Of a stretch of 64,000 nucleotides of DNA, positions 1 through 12,782 are shown piece after piece. How positions within the stretch are numbered: the stretch's first letter is position 1; each line of letters starts with the position of its first letter. The notes under the pieces were generated by a model that ran no database searches, was not told where the DNA came from, and was given only the letters and a program-made list of their open reading frames with translations. The translations under genes and the position numbers were made by a program. Location: NCBI GenBank assembly GCA_965278965.1, contig OZ257127.1, positions 62,001 to 126,000 of the forward strand, in the 5' to 3' direction. The DNA comes from UBA10649 sp965278965 (GTDB lineage Bacteria > Actinomycetota > Actinomycetes > S36-B12).

Positions 1-1900
1 CGAGATCGACCTCACGGCGGCGGCGCTGGAGCCGTGGGACCGGGCTGAGGTCGACCAGCTCTTCGACACCCTCCAGTTCCGTGCGCTGCGCGAACGGCTC
101 GACGCCGTGCGCCCCGGGCACGAGGACGACGCCGAGGCGCCTGCTGAGGCGGACACCGACGTGCCCCTCGTCGAGCTCGCCCCGGCGCAGGTCGCGGACT
201 GGCTCGCGTCGTCAGCGGGCGTCGCGGCGGTCGCGCTGCGCACGACCTGGGGACGCGGGCGCGCGGTCGTCGACCAGGCGGCGGTCCTGGACGACCGAGG
301 CGTTGCGGGCCTGGTCGACGGGAGCGACCCGGTCGCCGCCGCGGCGCTGCTCGAGTGGCTCGCCGACCCGGCGGCGGCCAAGACGGTCCACGACGCGAAG
401 CCGGTCGCGCTGGCGGTGGCCACGGCCGGTCACGCCCTGTCCGGCCTGGTCTGCGACACCGCGCTCGCGGCGTACCTCGACTCGCCCGGTCAGCGCAGCT
501 TCGCCCTGAACGACGTCGCGCAGCGGGTTCTCGGCGTGTCCGTCGCCCAGCCGGCGCCGACCGACCAGCTCGCCCTCGACACCGGCGACGACGCGGCGCC
601 TGCGCTGGCCACCGAGGCCGCGGTCGTCCGCGACCTGACCGCGACCCTCCTGCCGCGCCTGGCAGAGCGCGACCTCCTGCCGCTGCTGACCGACGTCGAA
701 CTGCCGCTGGTCACCGTTCTGGCGGCGATGGAGCACAGCGGCATCGCCGTCGACGTCCCGGGCCTGCAGGACCTGTCATCGGAGTTCGGTGCCGATATGC
801 GGGCGGCGGAGGAGAGCGCGCAGCAGCGTGTCGGACGGCCGTTCAACCTCGGCTCGCCCAAGCAGCTGCAGGAGATCCTGTTCGACCAGATGAACCTGCC
901 GAAGACGAAGAAGATCAAGACAGGGTTCACCACCGACGCCGAGTCTCTGCAGTGGCTGTACGAACAGACGAACGAGCCGGTCCTCGCCGACCTGCTCGCC
1001 TGGCGCGACCGGTCCAAGCTGCGGCAGACCGTCGACGGGCTGCTGCCGCTCGCGGACGCCGACGGCCGCATCCACACGACCTTCTACCAGACGGTTGCGG
1101 CGACCGGGCGGCTGTCGAGCGCCGACCCGAACTTGCAGAACATCCCGATCCGCACCGACGCCGGGCGTCGGATCCGGGGCTGCTTCGTCGTCGGCGGCGG
1201 CTTCGAGTCGCTGATGACCGCTGACTACAGCCAGATCGAGATGCGGATCATGGCCCACCTGTCGGCGGACGCCGGGTTGATCGAGGCGTTCCGCAGCGGA
1301 GAGGACCTGCACACGACGGTCGCCAGTCGGGTCTTCTCCGTGGACGCGGCCGACGTCGACGCCGAGATGCGCCGGCGGATCAAGGCCATGTCGTACGGCC
1401 TCGCCTACGGGCTGTCGGCCTTCGGGCTGTCGCAGCAGCTCGGGATCAGCCCGGACGAGGCCCGGGGCCTCATGGAGGAGTACTTCGGCCGGTTCGGTGG
1501 GGTGCGCGACTACCTCGGCGAGGTCGTCGAGCGCGCGCGGATGGACGGCTACACCGCGACGATGCTCGGCCGCCGCCGCTACCTGCCCGATCTGACCAGC
1601 GACAACCGCCAGCGGCGGGAGATGGCCGAGCGGATGGCCCTCAACGCACCGATCCAGGGGACGGCGGCGGACATCGTCAAGGTCGCGATGCTTCGGCTGC
1701 AGTCGGGCCTGGCCGCCGCCGGTATGGCCAGTCGCATGCTGCTGCAGGTTCACGACGAGCTCGTCCTCGAGGTGGCGCCGGGGGAGCGGGACTCCCTGGA
1801 GGCGCTTGTGCGCGACGCGATGGGCTCCGCGGTCGAGCTCGCGGTGCCCCTGGACGTGTCGGTCGGGGTGGGCGCCAGCTGGCAGGACGCCGCGCACTGA
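1..1900 (+). CDS. polA: DNA polymerase I, 3' part of the gene
   Basis: Family A DNA polymerase that fills gaps in excision repair and replaces RNA primers. The gene enters the window already open (codons run from base 2), so the 5'-nuclease domain is missing; what remains is the degenerate 3'-5' exonuclease domain and the complete polymerase domain. Motif A reads DYSQIE (about 1225-1242), motif B carries RRRIKAMSYGLAYG (about 1372-1413) and motif C is QVHDE (about 1746-1760). The exonuclease domain shows no DxE metal-binding motif (ALRTTWG stands where E. coli has FDTET), so it is probably proofreading-inactive, as known for actinobacterial and Taq enzymes. The O-helix residue equivalent to E. 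coli Phe762 is Tyr, the variant that accepts dideoxynucleotides, as in mycobacterial Pol I. Any ATG/GTG inside the visible part is internal, not the real start. Confidence 0.97.
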   Translation, partial: EIDLTAAALEPWDRAEVDQLFDTLQFRALRERLDAVRPGHEDDAEAPAEADTDVPLVELAPAQVADWLASSAGVAAVALRTTWGRGRAVVDQAAVLDDRGVAGLVDGSDPVAAAALLEWLADPAAAKTVHDAKPVALAVATAGHALSGLVCDTALAAYLDSPGQRSFALNDVAQRVLGVSVAQPAPTDQLALDTGDDAAPALATEAAVVRDLTATLLPRLAERDLLPLLTDVELPLVTVLAAMEHSGIAVDVPGLQDLSSEFGADMRAAEESAQQRVGRPFNLGSPKQLQEILFDQMNLPKTKKIKTGFTTDAESLQWLYEQTNEPVLADLLAWRDRSKLRQTVDGLLPLADADGRIHTTFYQTVAATGRLSSADPNLQNIPIRTDAGRRIRGCFVVGGGFESLMTADYSQIEMRIMAHLSADAGLIEAFRSGEDLHTTVASRVFSVDAADVDAEMRRRIKAMSYGLAYGLSAFGLSQQLGISPDEARGLMEEYFGRFGGVRDYLGEVVERARMDGYTATMLGRRRYLPDLTSDNRQRREMAERMALNAPIQGTAADIVKVAMLRLQSGLAAAGMASRMLLQVHDELVLEVAPGERDSLEALVRDAMGSAVELAVPLDVSVGVGASWQDAAH

Positions 1901-1977
1901 CGGCATGTCCTCGCGATCGGACCGGACGGAACCCGACGTAGCGCCCAGATCGGACGTAACCGGATGAACCGGTCGGA

Positions 1978-2007
1978 TTCGCACCGGTCGGTCCAGGCGG
2001 GTAGCCT
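1978..2007 (+). promoter_or_regulatory. Candidate rpsA promoter (TTCGCA-18-TAGCCT)
   Basis: In the 161-bp gap between polA and rpsA, TTCGCA at 1978-1983 and TAGCCT at 2002-2007 are spaced 18 bp, consistent with a housekeeping actinobacterial promoter. It would give a leader of about 45-50 nt before the rpsA ATG. The -35 match is poor, so this is an inference. Confidence 0.35.
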
Positions 2008-2061
2008 TGGAGGGTTTCGCGCCTGCGGAACGTCCCCTACGACAATCGGATCCCCTACTCC

Positions 2062-3522
2062 ATGACCATCTCTACTACTGCTGTCGCGGCCCCGCAGGTC
2101 GCGATCAACGACATCGGCTCGGCCGAGGACTTCCTGGCCGCGATCGATGCGACGATCAAGTACTTCAATGACGGCGACATCGTCGAGGGCACCATCGTCA
2201 AGGTGGACCGCGACGAGGTCCTTCTCGACATCGGCTACAAGACCGAGGGCGTCATCCCCTCCCGTGAGCTGAGCATCAAGCACGATGTCGATCCCAGCGA
2301 GGTCGTCTCCGTGGGTGACCACGTCGAGGCTCTCGTCCTCACCAAGGAGGACAAGGAAGGCCGGCTGATCCTGTCCAAGAAGCGCGCTCAGTACGAGCGT
2401 GCGTGGGGCACGATCGAGCGCATCAAGGAGGAGGACGGCGTCGTCGAGGGTCAGGTGATCGAGGTCGTCAAGGGCGGCCTGATCCTGGACATCGGCCTGC
2501 GCGGCTTCCTCCCGGCCTCCCTCGTGGAGATGCGGCGCGTCCGCGACCTGCAGCCCTACGTGGGCAAGACCCTCGAGGCCAAGATCATCGAGCTCGACAA
2601 GAACCGCAACAACGTGGTCCTGTCGCGGCGCGCGTGGCTGGAGCAGACCCAGAGCGAGGTCCGCCAGACCTTCCTCACACAGCTGCAGAAGGGTCAGATC
2701 CGCAGCGGCGTCGTCTCGAGCATCGTCAACTTCGGTGCGTTCGTCGACCTCGGCGGGGTCGACGGCCTCGTGCACGTGTCCGAGCTGTCCTGGAAGCACA
2801 TCGACCACCCGTCCGAGGTCGTCGAGGTGGGCCAGGAGGTCACGGTCGAGGTCCTCGACGTCGACATGGACCGCGAGCGCGTGTCGCTGTCGCTGAAGGC
2901 GACGCAGGAGGATCCGTGGCAGCACTTCGCCCGGACCCACCAGATCGGCCAGGTCGTGCCCGGCAAGGTCACCAAGCTCGTCCCGTTCGGCGCGTTCGTC
3001 CGCGTCGAGGAGGGCATCGAGGGCCTCGTGCACATCTCCGAGCTGGCCGAGCGGCACATCGAGCTCCCCGAGCAGATCGTCCAGGTCAACGACGACATCT
3101 TCGTCCGGGTCATCGACATCGACCTGGACCGTCGCCGGATCTCGCTGTCGCTCAAGCAGGCCAACGACTCGGCCGAGGGTGTCGGCGCTGAGGAGTTCGA
3201 CCCGTACCTGTACGGCATGGCCCCGGCGTTCAACGAGGCCGGCGAGTACATCGGGCCGGACGGCTTCGACCCGGAGACGGGCGAGTGGAAGGCCGGCTCG
3301 GAGGACCAGCGCAACGAGTGGGAGCGGCAGTACGCCGAGGCCCACGCCCGCTGGGAGGCGCACCGCAAGCAGGTCGACGACGCCCGGGCCGCCGAGCAGG
3401 CAGCCGCGCTCGCGTCCGGCGAGGCGCCGTCGTCGTACTCCTCGACCGGCGGCGACGCCGAGGGCACGCTGGCCTCGGACGAGGCCCTGCAGGCTCTGCG
3501 GGACAAGCTCACCGGCGAGTAG
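2062..3522 (+). CDS. rpsA: 30S ribosomal protein S1
   Basis: RNA-binding ribosomal protein that helps mRNA docking on the 30S subunit. The 486-residue protein has four S1 (OB-fold) repeats, at roughly residues 37-110, 120-190, 208-277 and 293-363; the third and fourth carry the recurring V-x-F-G-A-F-V core. The four-repeat form with a long acidic, alanine-rich tail is the usual actinobacterial architecture (E. coli has six repeats). The start is the ATG at 2062, which gives the conserved N-terminus before 'GSAEDFLAAID'; no strong Shine-Dalgarno sequence precedes it. It sits downstream of polA and is closed by a strong hairpin terminator just after its stop. Confidence 0.97.
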   Translation: MTISTTAVAAPQVAINDIGSAEDFLAAIDATIKYFNDGDIVEGTIVKVDRDEVLLDIGYKTEGVIPSRELSIKHDVDPSEVVSVGDHVEALVLTKEDKEGRLILSKKRAQYERAWGTIERIKEEDGVVEGQVIEVVKGGLILDIGLRGFLPASLVEMRRVRDLQPYVGKTLEAKIIELDKNRNNVVLSRRAWLEQTQSEVRQTFLTQLQKGQIRSGVVSSIVNFGAFVDLGGVDGLVHVSELSWKHIDHPSEVVEVGQEVTVEVLDVDMDRERVSLSLKATQEDPWQHFARTHQIGQVVPGKVTKLVPFGAFVRVEEGIEGLVHISELAERHIELPEQIVQVNDDIFVRVIDIDLDRRRISLSLKQANDSAEGVGAEEFDPYLYGMAPAFNEAGEYIGPDGFDPETGEWKAGSEDQRNEWERQYAEAHARWEAHRKQVDDARAAEQAAALASGEAPSSYSSTGGDAEGTLASDEALQALRDKLTGE

Positions 3523-3537
3523 CAACGCGTTCGTCAG

Positions 3538-3569
3538 CGAGGGGTCGGACCGGAAGGTCCGGCCCCTCG
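3538..3569 (+). terminator. Rho-independent-type hairpin after rpsA
   Basis: CGAGGGGTCGGACC (3538-3551) pairs with GGTCCGGCCCCTCG (3556-3569) around a 4-nt GGAA loop; one position is a G-U wobble. The stem is followed by TCGCTTTC. It begins 16 nt after the rpsA stop and ends before the coaE -10, so it separates the two units. Confidence 0.8.
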
Positions 3570-3590
3570 TCGCTTTCGGAGGCGACTGGC

Positions 3591-3596
3591 TATGGT
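3591..3596 (+). promoter_or_regulatory. Putative -10 (TATGGT) for leaderless coaE
   Basis: TATGGT ends exactly 6 nt before the coaE ATG, so transcription would begin at the start codon. It lies immediately after the rpsA terminator. No clear -35 is visible. Confidence 0.5.
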
Positions 3597-3602
3597 CGAA
3601 GC

Positions 3603-4210
3603 ATGCCTCGCATCGGCCTGACCGGCGGGATCGGCTCGGGGAAGTCGACCGTCGCCGCCATCCTCGCTGCGCACGGGGCGACCGTCATCGACGCCGACGC
3701 CATCGCGCGCGAGCTGGTCGAGCCCGGCGGGGTGGCGCTGCCTGCCCTCGTGAGCGAGTTCGGACCACGGATCCTGCGCGAGGACGGGTCGCTGTCCCGG
3801 GGTGAGCTGGCGGCCCTCGCCTTCAGCGACCCTCGGGCGACTGAGCGGCTCAACGCGATCATGCACCCGCTGATCCGGGAGGAGTCCGCCCGGAGGCTGG
3901 CCCAGGCCGGCTCGCCGGTGGTGGTCTACGACATGCCGTTGCTGGTCGAGACAGGCCAGCGCGACCTCGTCGACCTCGTGGTCGTCGTGGACGTTCCCGA
4001 GGAGGTCCAGGTCGACCGCGCGGTCCGGCTGCGCGGGCTGGACCTGGAGGACGTCAAGCGGCGGATGGACGTCCAGGCGACGAGATCGGACCGGCTCGCG
4101 CAGGCCGATGTCGTCATCGACAACGCCGGAGATCTGGAGGCCACGACGGCCCAGGTCGAGGCTCTCTGGCACCGGATCTCGGTGTCGGAGGGATCGAATA
4201 CGGTGGACAG

Positions 4211-4214
<4 letters not shown>
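3603..4214 (+). CDS. coaE: Dephospho-CoA kinase
   Basis: Catalyses the last step of coenzyme A synthesis: ATP-dependent 3'-phosphorylation of dephospho-CoA. The 203-residue protein opens with MPRIGLTGGIGSGKST, a classic P-loop (GGIGSGKS), followed by the D-A-D-x-I-A-R-E-L-V substrate motif near residue 33-42 and an RxxxQ-type lid region (RMDVQATRSDR) near residue 156. The ATG at 3603 is chosen because it places the P-loop at the usual position near residue 8; a longer open frame upstream reads into rpsA and is spurious. Its stop overlaps the uvrB GTG (GTGA), so uvrB is translationally coupled. Some actinobacterial CoaE proteins carry an extra C-terminal GrpB-like domain; that is absent here. 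Confidence 0.96.
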
Positions 4215-6280
<2,066 letters not shown>

Positions 6281-6293
6281 GGCGGCCTGGGTA

Positions 6294-7241
6294 GTGGACG
6301 TCCCCAGCTGGTTGTGGGCGGCGACGGTCGTCGGCCTCATCGGGGTGATCTGCCTCGACCTCGTCATCGTCGACCGTAAGCCGCATGCCTTCGGCCCGAA
6401 GCAGGCGGCCCGATGGGTTGCCGTGTACGTCGCGCTCGCGCTGCTGTTCGCGGTGTTCGTCGCGTGGTACTTCGGCGCCGCCTACGCCGGCCAGTTCGTC
6501 GCCGGCTACCTCATGGAGTACTCGCTCAGCGTCGACAACCTGTTCGTGTTCATGGTCATCATGACCTCGTTCGCGGTCCCACCCGCGTTGCAGCACCGCG
6601 TCCTCCTGGTGGGCATCGTCATCGCCCTGGCACTGCGGGCCGTGCTCATCGTGCTCGGTGCCTCGCTCATCGAGCGGTTCGCCGGCACCTTCTTCTTGTT
6701 CGGTGGGTTCCTGCTGTTCACTGCCTGGCAGGTCTGGCGCTCGGAGGACGACGAGCCCGACCCGGGCGGCAACGGCTTCGTCCGGTGGGTCGGCAACCGG
6801 CTGCCGACGTCACCGCACTATGACGGGACGCGCCTGACGACCCGCGTGGCGGGCCGGCGCGCGCTCACCCCGATGGCCCTGGTGATGCTGGCGATCGGCA
6901 CCACCGACCTGCTGTTCGCCCTGGACTCGATCCCCGCCGTCTTCGGCATCACATCCGAGGCCTACCTCGTCTTCGCCGTCAACGCGTTCGCGCTCATGGG
7001 CCTGCGCCAGCTCTACTTCCTCCTGCAAGGGCTCCTCGGTCGGCTGGCGTACCTCAACCGTGGGCTTGCGGTGATCCTCGCGTTCATCGGCGTCAAGATG
7101 GTTCTCGAAGCCCTGCACGCCACCACCGACCTCGACGTCCCGCTGATCCCGGTCTGGCTCTCGCTGGTCGTGATCGTCGGGGTGCTCGCGGTGACAACCG
7201 TCACCAGCATCTACGCGACCCGTGAACGGAAGGCGACCTGA
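6294..7241 (+). CDS. TerC family integral membrane protein, copy 1
   Basis: Multi-pass membrane protein of the TerC family (tellurium-resistance / Alx-like; family members have been linked to metal, especially manganese, homeostasis). The 315-residue protein shows about seven to nine hydrophobic segments and the conserved E-x-S-L-S-V-D-N-L-F-V-F motif near residues 78-90 and a second T-D-L-L-F-A-L-D-S-I-P motif near 203-213, whose acidic residues are the family hallmark. The GTG at 6294 follows uvrB by 13 nt, suggesting co-transcription with the repair gene. It is followed two nucleotides later by a second TerC gene. The substrate cannot be told from the sequence. Confidence 0.92.
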   Translation: MDVPSWLWAATVVGLIGVICLDLVIVDRKPHAFGPKQAARWVAVYVALALLFAVFVAWYFGAAYAGQFVAGYLMEYSLSVDNLFVFMVIMTSFAVPPALQHRVLLVGIVIALALRAVLIVLGASLIERFAGTFFLFGGFLLFTAWQVWRSEDDEPDPGGNGFVRWVGNRLPTSPHYDGTRLTTRVAGRRALTPMALVMLAIGTTDLLFALDSIPAVFGITSEAYLVFAVNAFALMGLRQLYFLLQGLLGRLAYLNRGLAVILAFIGVKMVLEALHATTDLDVPLIPVWLSLVVIVGVLAVTTVTSIYATRERKAT

Positions 7242-7243
7242 CC

Positions 7244-8248
7244 GTGGACGTGACCCTCGGCCTGTGGGCCGTGACGATCGCCGGGATCCTCGGCCTCATC
7301 GTGCTCGACTTCGTGGCCGTCAGCCACAAGCCGCACGAGGTGCACTTCAAGGAGGCCCTGCTCTGGTCGATCTTCTACATCGGCGTCGCGGTGGCCTTCG
7401 GTGCCGCGATCTGGGCCTGGCAGGGCGGCGACATCGGCACCCAGTACTTCGCCGCGTACCTCGTGGAGAAGTCGCTGAGTGTCGACAACCTGTTCGTCTT
7501 CATCATCATCCTCACCCAGTTCGCCGTGCCGGTAGAGCTGCACCAGCGTGTGCTCCTCGTCGGCGTCGTCCTGGCGCTGATCCTGCGCGCGGCGTTCATC
7601 GCGGTCGGCGCGGCGGCACTGGCGACCTTCGCCTTCACGTTCGTCATCTTCGGCGCGATCTTGATCTGGACCGGTATCCAGCTGGCTCGGCACCGGAACG
7701 AGGACCCCGAACCGAAGGACAACGCCGTCGTGCGCATGGCGCGCAAGCGGTTCTCGTTCACCGAGGACTACGACGGAACCCGGATGCTGACGCGGGTGGA
7801 CGGCAAGCGCGTCGCCACGCCGATGTTGCTGGTCATCGTCGCGATCGGCTCGACGGACCTGCTGTTCGCGCTCGACTCGATCCCGGCGACGTTCGGCGTG
7901 ACGCAGATCCCGTATCTCGTGTTCGCGGCGAACGCCTTCGCCCTCCTCGGCCTGCGAGCCCTGTACTTCCTGCTGAAGGGGCTGCTCGACAAGCTCGTCT
8001 ACCTGTCGACCGGTCTTGCCGTGATCCTCGTGTTCATCGGCATCAAGCTCGTGCTCACGTACCTGCACGAGCTGAACCCGTCGATCCCGCACATCTCCAC
8101 GGTGCAGAGCCTGGTGTTCATCGTCGTCGTGCTCGTCATCGTGACGATCGCGTCCTGGCTGAAGGTCCGCCGTGATCCCACGGCGACGGCCCACGCCGGC
8201 CGGATGACCGGCGGTGAACGGGAGGACGGAGCGGTCGCGGGCGACTGA
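7244..8248 (+). CDS. TerC family integral membrane protein, copy 2
   Basis: Paralogue of the preceding gene (334 residues), with the same two hallmark motifs: E-K-S-L-S-V-D-N-L-F-V-F near residue 76-87 and T-D-L-L-F-A-L-D-S-I-P near residue 204-214. The GTG start lies 2 nt after the TGA of copy 1, so the two are translationally coupled and probably function together. The tail after the last membrane segment (about residue 305 onward) is hydrophilic. Tandem TerC genes next to uvrB are a familiar arrangement in actinobacteria, from memory of the lineage. It ends 14 bp before a convergent minus-strand gene. Confidence 0.92.
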   Translation: MDVTLGLWAVTIAGILGLIVLDFVAVSHKPHEVHFKEALLWSIFYIGVAVAFGAAIWAWQGGDIGTQYFAAYLVEKSLSVDNLFVFIIILTQFAVPVELHQRVLLVGVVLALILRAAFIAVGAAALATFAFTFVIFGAILIWTGIQLARHRNEDPEPKDNAVVRMARKRFSFTEDYDGTRMLTRVDGKRVATPMLLVIVAIGSTDLLFALDSIPATFGVTQIPYLVFAANAFALLGLRALYFLLKGLLDKLVYLSTGLAVILVFIGIKLVLTYLHELNPSIPHISTVQSLVFIVVVLVIVTIASWLKVRRDPTATAHAGRMTGGEREDGAVAGD

Positions 8249-8262
8249 ACGCGGAGCAGACG

Positions 8263-8562
8263 TCAGGCCGCGTCGCCCTCGGCCAGCGCTCGAAGCGAGC
8301 GGTCCGTGCCGCGCCAGCGGCTCCAGGTCAGCAGGGATCCGACGGCCAGCGCGGCCGCCGGTGCGAAGTACGCCACCCACGCCCAGACCGACACCGAGTC
8401 GCCGTCGACCGCGTTGACGATGCCCCAGACGATCCAGCCCACCACCACGACCCAGATCACCAAGAGGGCCACCCACACCTGCATCGACCGCCTGGTGCGG
8501 TCGCGCTCGCGCAGCAGCTCCTGGACCCGGCCTTCGTGCCTCACCAGCCCCGCTCCCGCCAC
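8263..8562 (-). CDS. Small two-transmembrane protein, function unknown
   Basis: A 99-residue protein with a charged N-terminus (RHEGRVQELLRERDRTRRS) followed by two hydrophobic segments at about residues 27-50 and 59-78, resembling two-TM-domain proteins. It overlaps the 3' end of the upstream metallo-hydrolase gene by 22 bp on the same strand, so the two form an operon. I do not recognise the family. The overlap and reasonable membrane topology support it being real. Confidence 0.65.
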   Translation of the reverse strand: MAGAGLVRHEGRVQELLRERDRTRRSMQVWVALLVIWVVVVGWIVWGIVNAVDGDSVSVWAWVAYFAPAAALAVGSLLTWSRWRGTDRSLRALAEGDAA

Positions 8563-9191
8563 TCACCGAGCGACCCCCGCTCGGCACCGACCGTCGTGTC
8601 CCAGCCGTGGCCCGGGTACACCCACGTCTCGTCCGGTAGGCGGTCGAAGACGCGCTCGACCACACCGCTGTACAAGGAGTCGAAGTCCTCCGGCGACCCG
8701 GTCTTGCCGACGCCGCCGGGGAACAGGCAGTCGCCGGTGAACAGGTGCGGCGGGCCGTCGGGGTCGTCGTAGAGGAGGGCGATCGACCCCGGAGTGTGAC
8801 CGACGAGGTGGATCGCCTCGAGGACGACGGAGCCGACCGGGATGGCGTCGCCGTCGCGGACGACGATGTCGGTCGGCACGGGGATGCCGGGGGCGTCGAG
8901 CTCGTGCGCGATCGTGGTAGCGCCGGTGGCGGCGACGACGTCCGCCAGCGCCTGCCAGTGGTCGGGGTGCCGGTGGGTCGTCACGACCGCGTCGATCCCG
9001 TCCGGGCCGACGAGCTCCAGGAGGCGCTCGGGCTCCGCGGCGGCGTCCACGAGGACCTGGCGCCCGGTGACCCGGCACCGCAGGAGGTAGGCGTTGTTGT
9101 TGAACGACCCGACGGCCAGCTTGCTCACGACCAGCCCGGTCAGCTCGTGGACGTCCGCCGGTCCGCCGACTGTCACACGGCCGTTATACAT
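8541..9191 (-). CDS. MBL-fold metallo-hydrolase (glyoxalase II-like)
   Basis: Metallo-beta-lactamase fold hydrolase of 216 residues. The zinc signature H-x-H-x-D-H is present as HRHPDH (residues 73-78), followed by a distal GHTPGS motif (about 131-136), GDCLFPGG (about 152-159) and a final YPGHG (about 193-197), which together match the glyoxalase II / hydroxyacylglutathione hydrolase branch. The ATG at 9191 is chosen over upstream codons because it has GAAGGG upstream and avoids running into uvrA. It is divergent from uvrA across 49 bp; this gene between uvrB and uvrA is typical of actinobacteria. Substrate unknown; a thioester or sulfur-containing small molecule is likely. Confidence 0.93.
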   Translation of the reverse strand: MYNGRVTVGGPADVHELTGLVVSKLAVGSFNNNAYLLRCRVTGRQVLVDAAAEPERLLELVGPDGIDAVVTTHRHPDHWQALADVVAATGATTIAHELDAPGIPVPTDIVVRDGDAIPVGSVVLEAIHLVGHTPGSIALLYDDPDGPPHLFTGDCLFPGGVGKTGSPEDFDSLYSGVVERVFDRLPDETWVYPGHGWDTTVGAERGSLGEWRERGW

Positions 9192-9223
9192 TCGAGCCCT
9201 TCGTCCGAAGATCCCGCACGATA
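9187..9223. promoter_or_regulatory. Divergent promoter region, uvrA / metallo-hydrolase
   Basis: On the plus strand TACATT (9187-9192, inside TTATACATT) could serve as the uvrA -10, overlapping the start codon of the divergent hydrolase. On the minus strand TATCGT (complement of 9218-9223) could be the hydrolase -10, with GAAGGG as its ribosome site. Neither has a clear -35. A short CTTCG-TC-CGAAG palindrome sits at 9199-9210 but does not fit the actinobacterial LexA consensus. Confidence 0.35.
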
Positions 9224-9240
9224 CCGCCGGAAGGAACCGC

Positions 9241-12129
<2,889 letters not shown>

Positions 12130-12238
12130 CCGGCGCGCTGGGCGTCGACGGCGGCTTAACGGTTGCGACGGGTCTCGTAAACACTCGGTAAAGCCCGGGT
12201 GCGGTGACGTCGCCGCGCCACCGCCTCCCGTAGCGTCG

Positions 12239-12254
12239 GGTTGACCGTTCAACC
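12239..12254. promoter_or_regulatory. Perfect inverted repeat GGTTGA-CCGT-TCAACC, candidate operator
   Basis: A 6-bp-arm perfect dyad with a 4-bp centre lies 2 nt downstream of a TAGCGT box (12231-12236) and 19 nt before the Rieske ATG, i.e. at the expected transcription start. The position suits a repressor site. The regulator is unknown and no second copy was noticed in the window. Confidence 0.45.
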
Positions 12255-12273
12255 GTTCCCGCCAGGAGGACCC

Positions 12274-12738
12274 ATGCCCGTCGAGCGCCGCACCGTCCTG
12301 CAGGCAAGTGGCCTGATCGCCGTCGGCGGGCTCGTCGCCGCCTGCGCCGGCAGTTCCGACGCCGCCTCGGCGTCGACCCCGGCGAGCAGCGCGCCCGCAG
12401 CCGGAGCGTCGTCCGCCCCCGCATCGAGCGCCGCGAGCTCGGCCGCCGCCGGGGCCCTCGCGAAGGTGTCGGACGTCCCCGTCGGCAGCGGGCTGATCAT
12501 CGCCGATCCGGCCGTCGTCATCACCCACCCCGAGGACGGCACGATCAAGGCGTTCAGCGCGATCTGCACGCACCAGGGCTGCCTGGTCGGCAGTGTCGAG
12601 AACAACGAGATCAGCTGTCCGTGCCACGGCTCGAAGTTCTCCGCGACCGACGGGTCGGTCATCCAGGGTCCGGCCACGCAGCCGCTGCCGGAGGAGAAGG
12701 TCACCGTCGACGACAACGGCACCATCATCTCCGCCTGA
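12274..12738 (+). CDS. Rieske [2Fe-2S] lipoprotein, Tat-type signal
   Basis: Exported electron-transfer protein of 154 residues. The N-terminus has a twin-arginine-like ERRTVLQ (residues 4-10) followed by a lipobox ending in L-V-A-A-C (Cys24), so it is probably exported folded by Tat and lipidated. A low-complexity Ala/Ser linker (about 25-70) leads to the Rieske domain: CTHQGC (Cys98, His100, Cys103) and CPCHGS (Cys115, Cys117, His118); Cys98, His100, Cys115 and His118 are the cluster ligands and Cys103/Cys117 the likely disulfide. ATG 12274 is preceded by AGGAGG. It stands alone, not next to a cytochrome bc complex, so its partner is unknown. tatA and tatC are at the end of the window. Confidence 0.9.
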   Translation: MPVERRTVLQASGLIAVGGLVAACAGSSDAASASTPASSAPAAGASSAPASSAASSAAAGALAKVSDVPVGSGLIIADPAVVITHPEDGTIKAFSAICTHQGCLVGSVENNEISCPCHGSKFSATDGSVIQGPATQPLPEEKVTVDDNGTIISA

Positions 12739-12744
12739 CGGCAC

Positions 12745-12760
12745 CCGACCTCACGGTCGG
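12745..12760 (+). terminator. Short hairpin after the Rieske gene
   Basis: CCGACC (12745-12750) pairs with GGTCGG (12755-12760) around TCAC, 7 nt after the stop. There is no T-run, so termination is uncertain. Confidence 0.3.
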
Positions 12761-12770
12761 TGGGGGTACC

Positions 12771-12776
12771 TAGGCT
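12771..12776 (+). promoter_or_regulatory. Putative -10 (TAGGCT) for leaderless uvrC
   Basis: TAGGCT ends exactly 6 nt before the uvrC GTG at 12783; no Shine-Dalgarno sequence is present in between. The same box at the same spacing precedes mshC and the FKBP lipoprotein gene. Confidence 0.5.
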
Positions 12777-12782
12777 GGCGGG

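Noticed and set aside
9191..9210. TTCGAGCCCTTCGTCCGAAG upstream of uvrA as a LexA box
   Set aside because: It does not fit TCGAAC-N4-GTTCGA; only a 5-bp hairpin remains.
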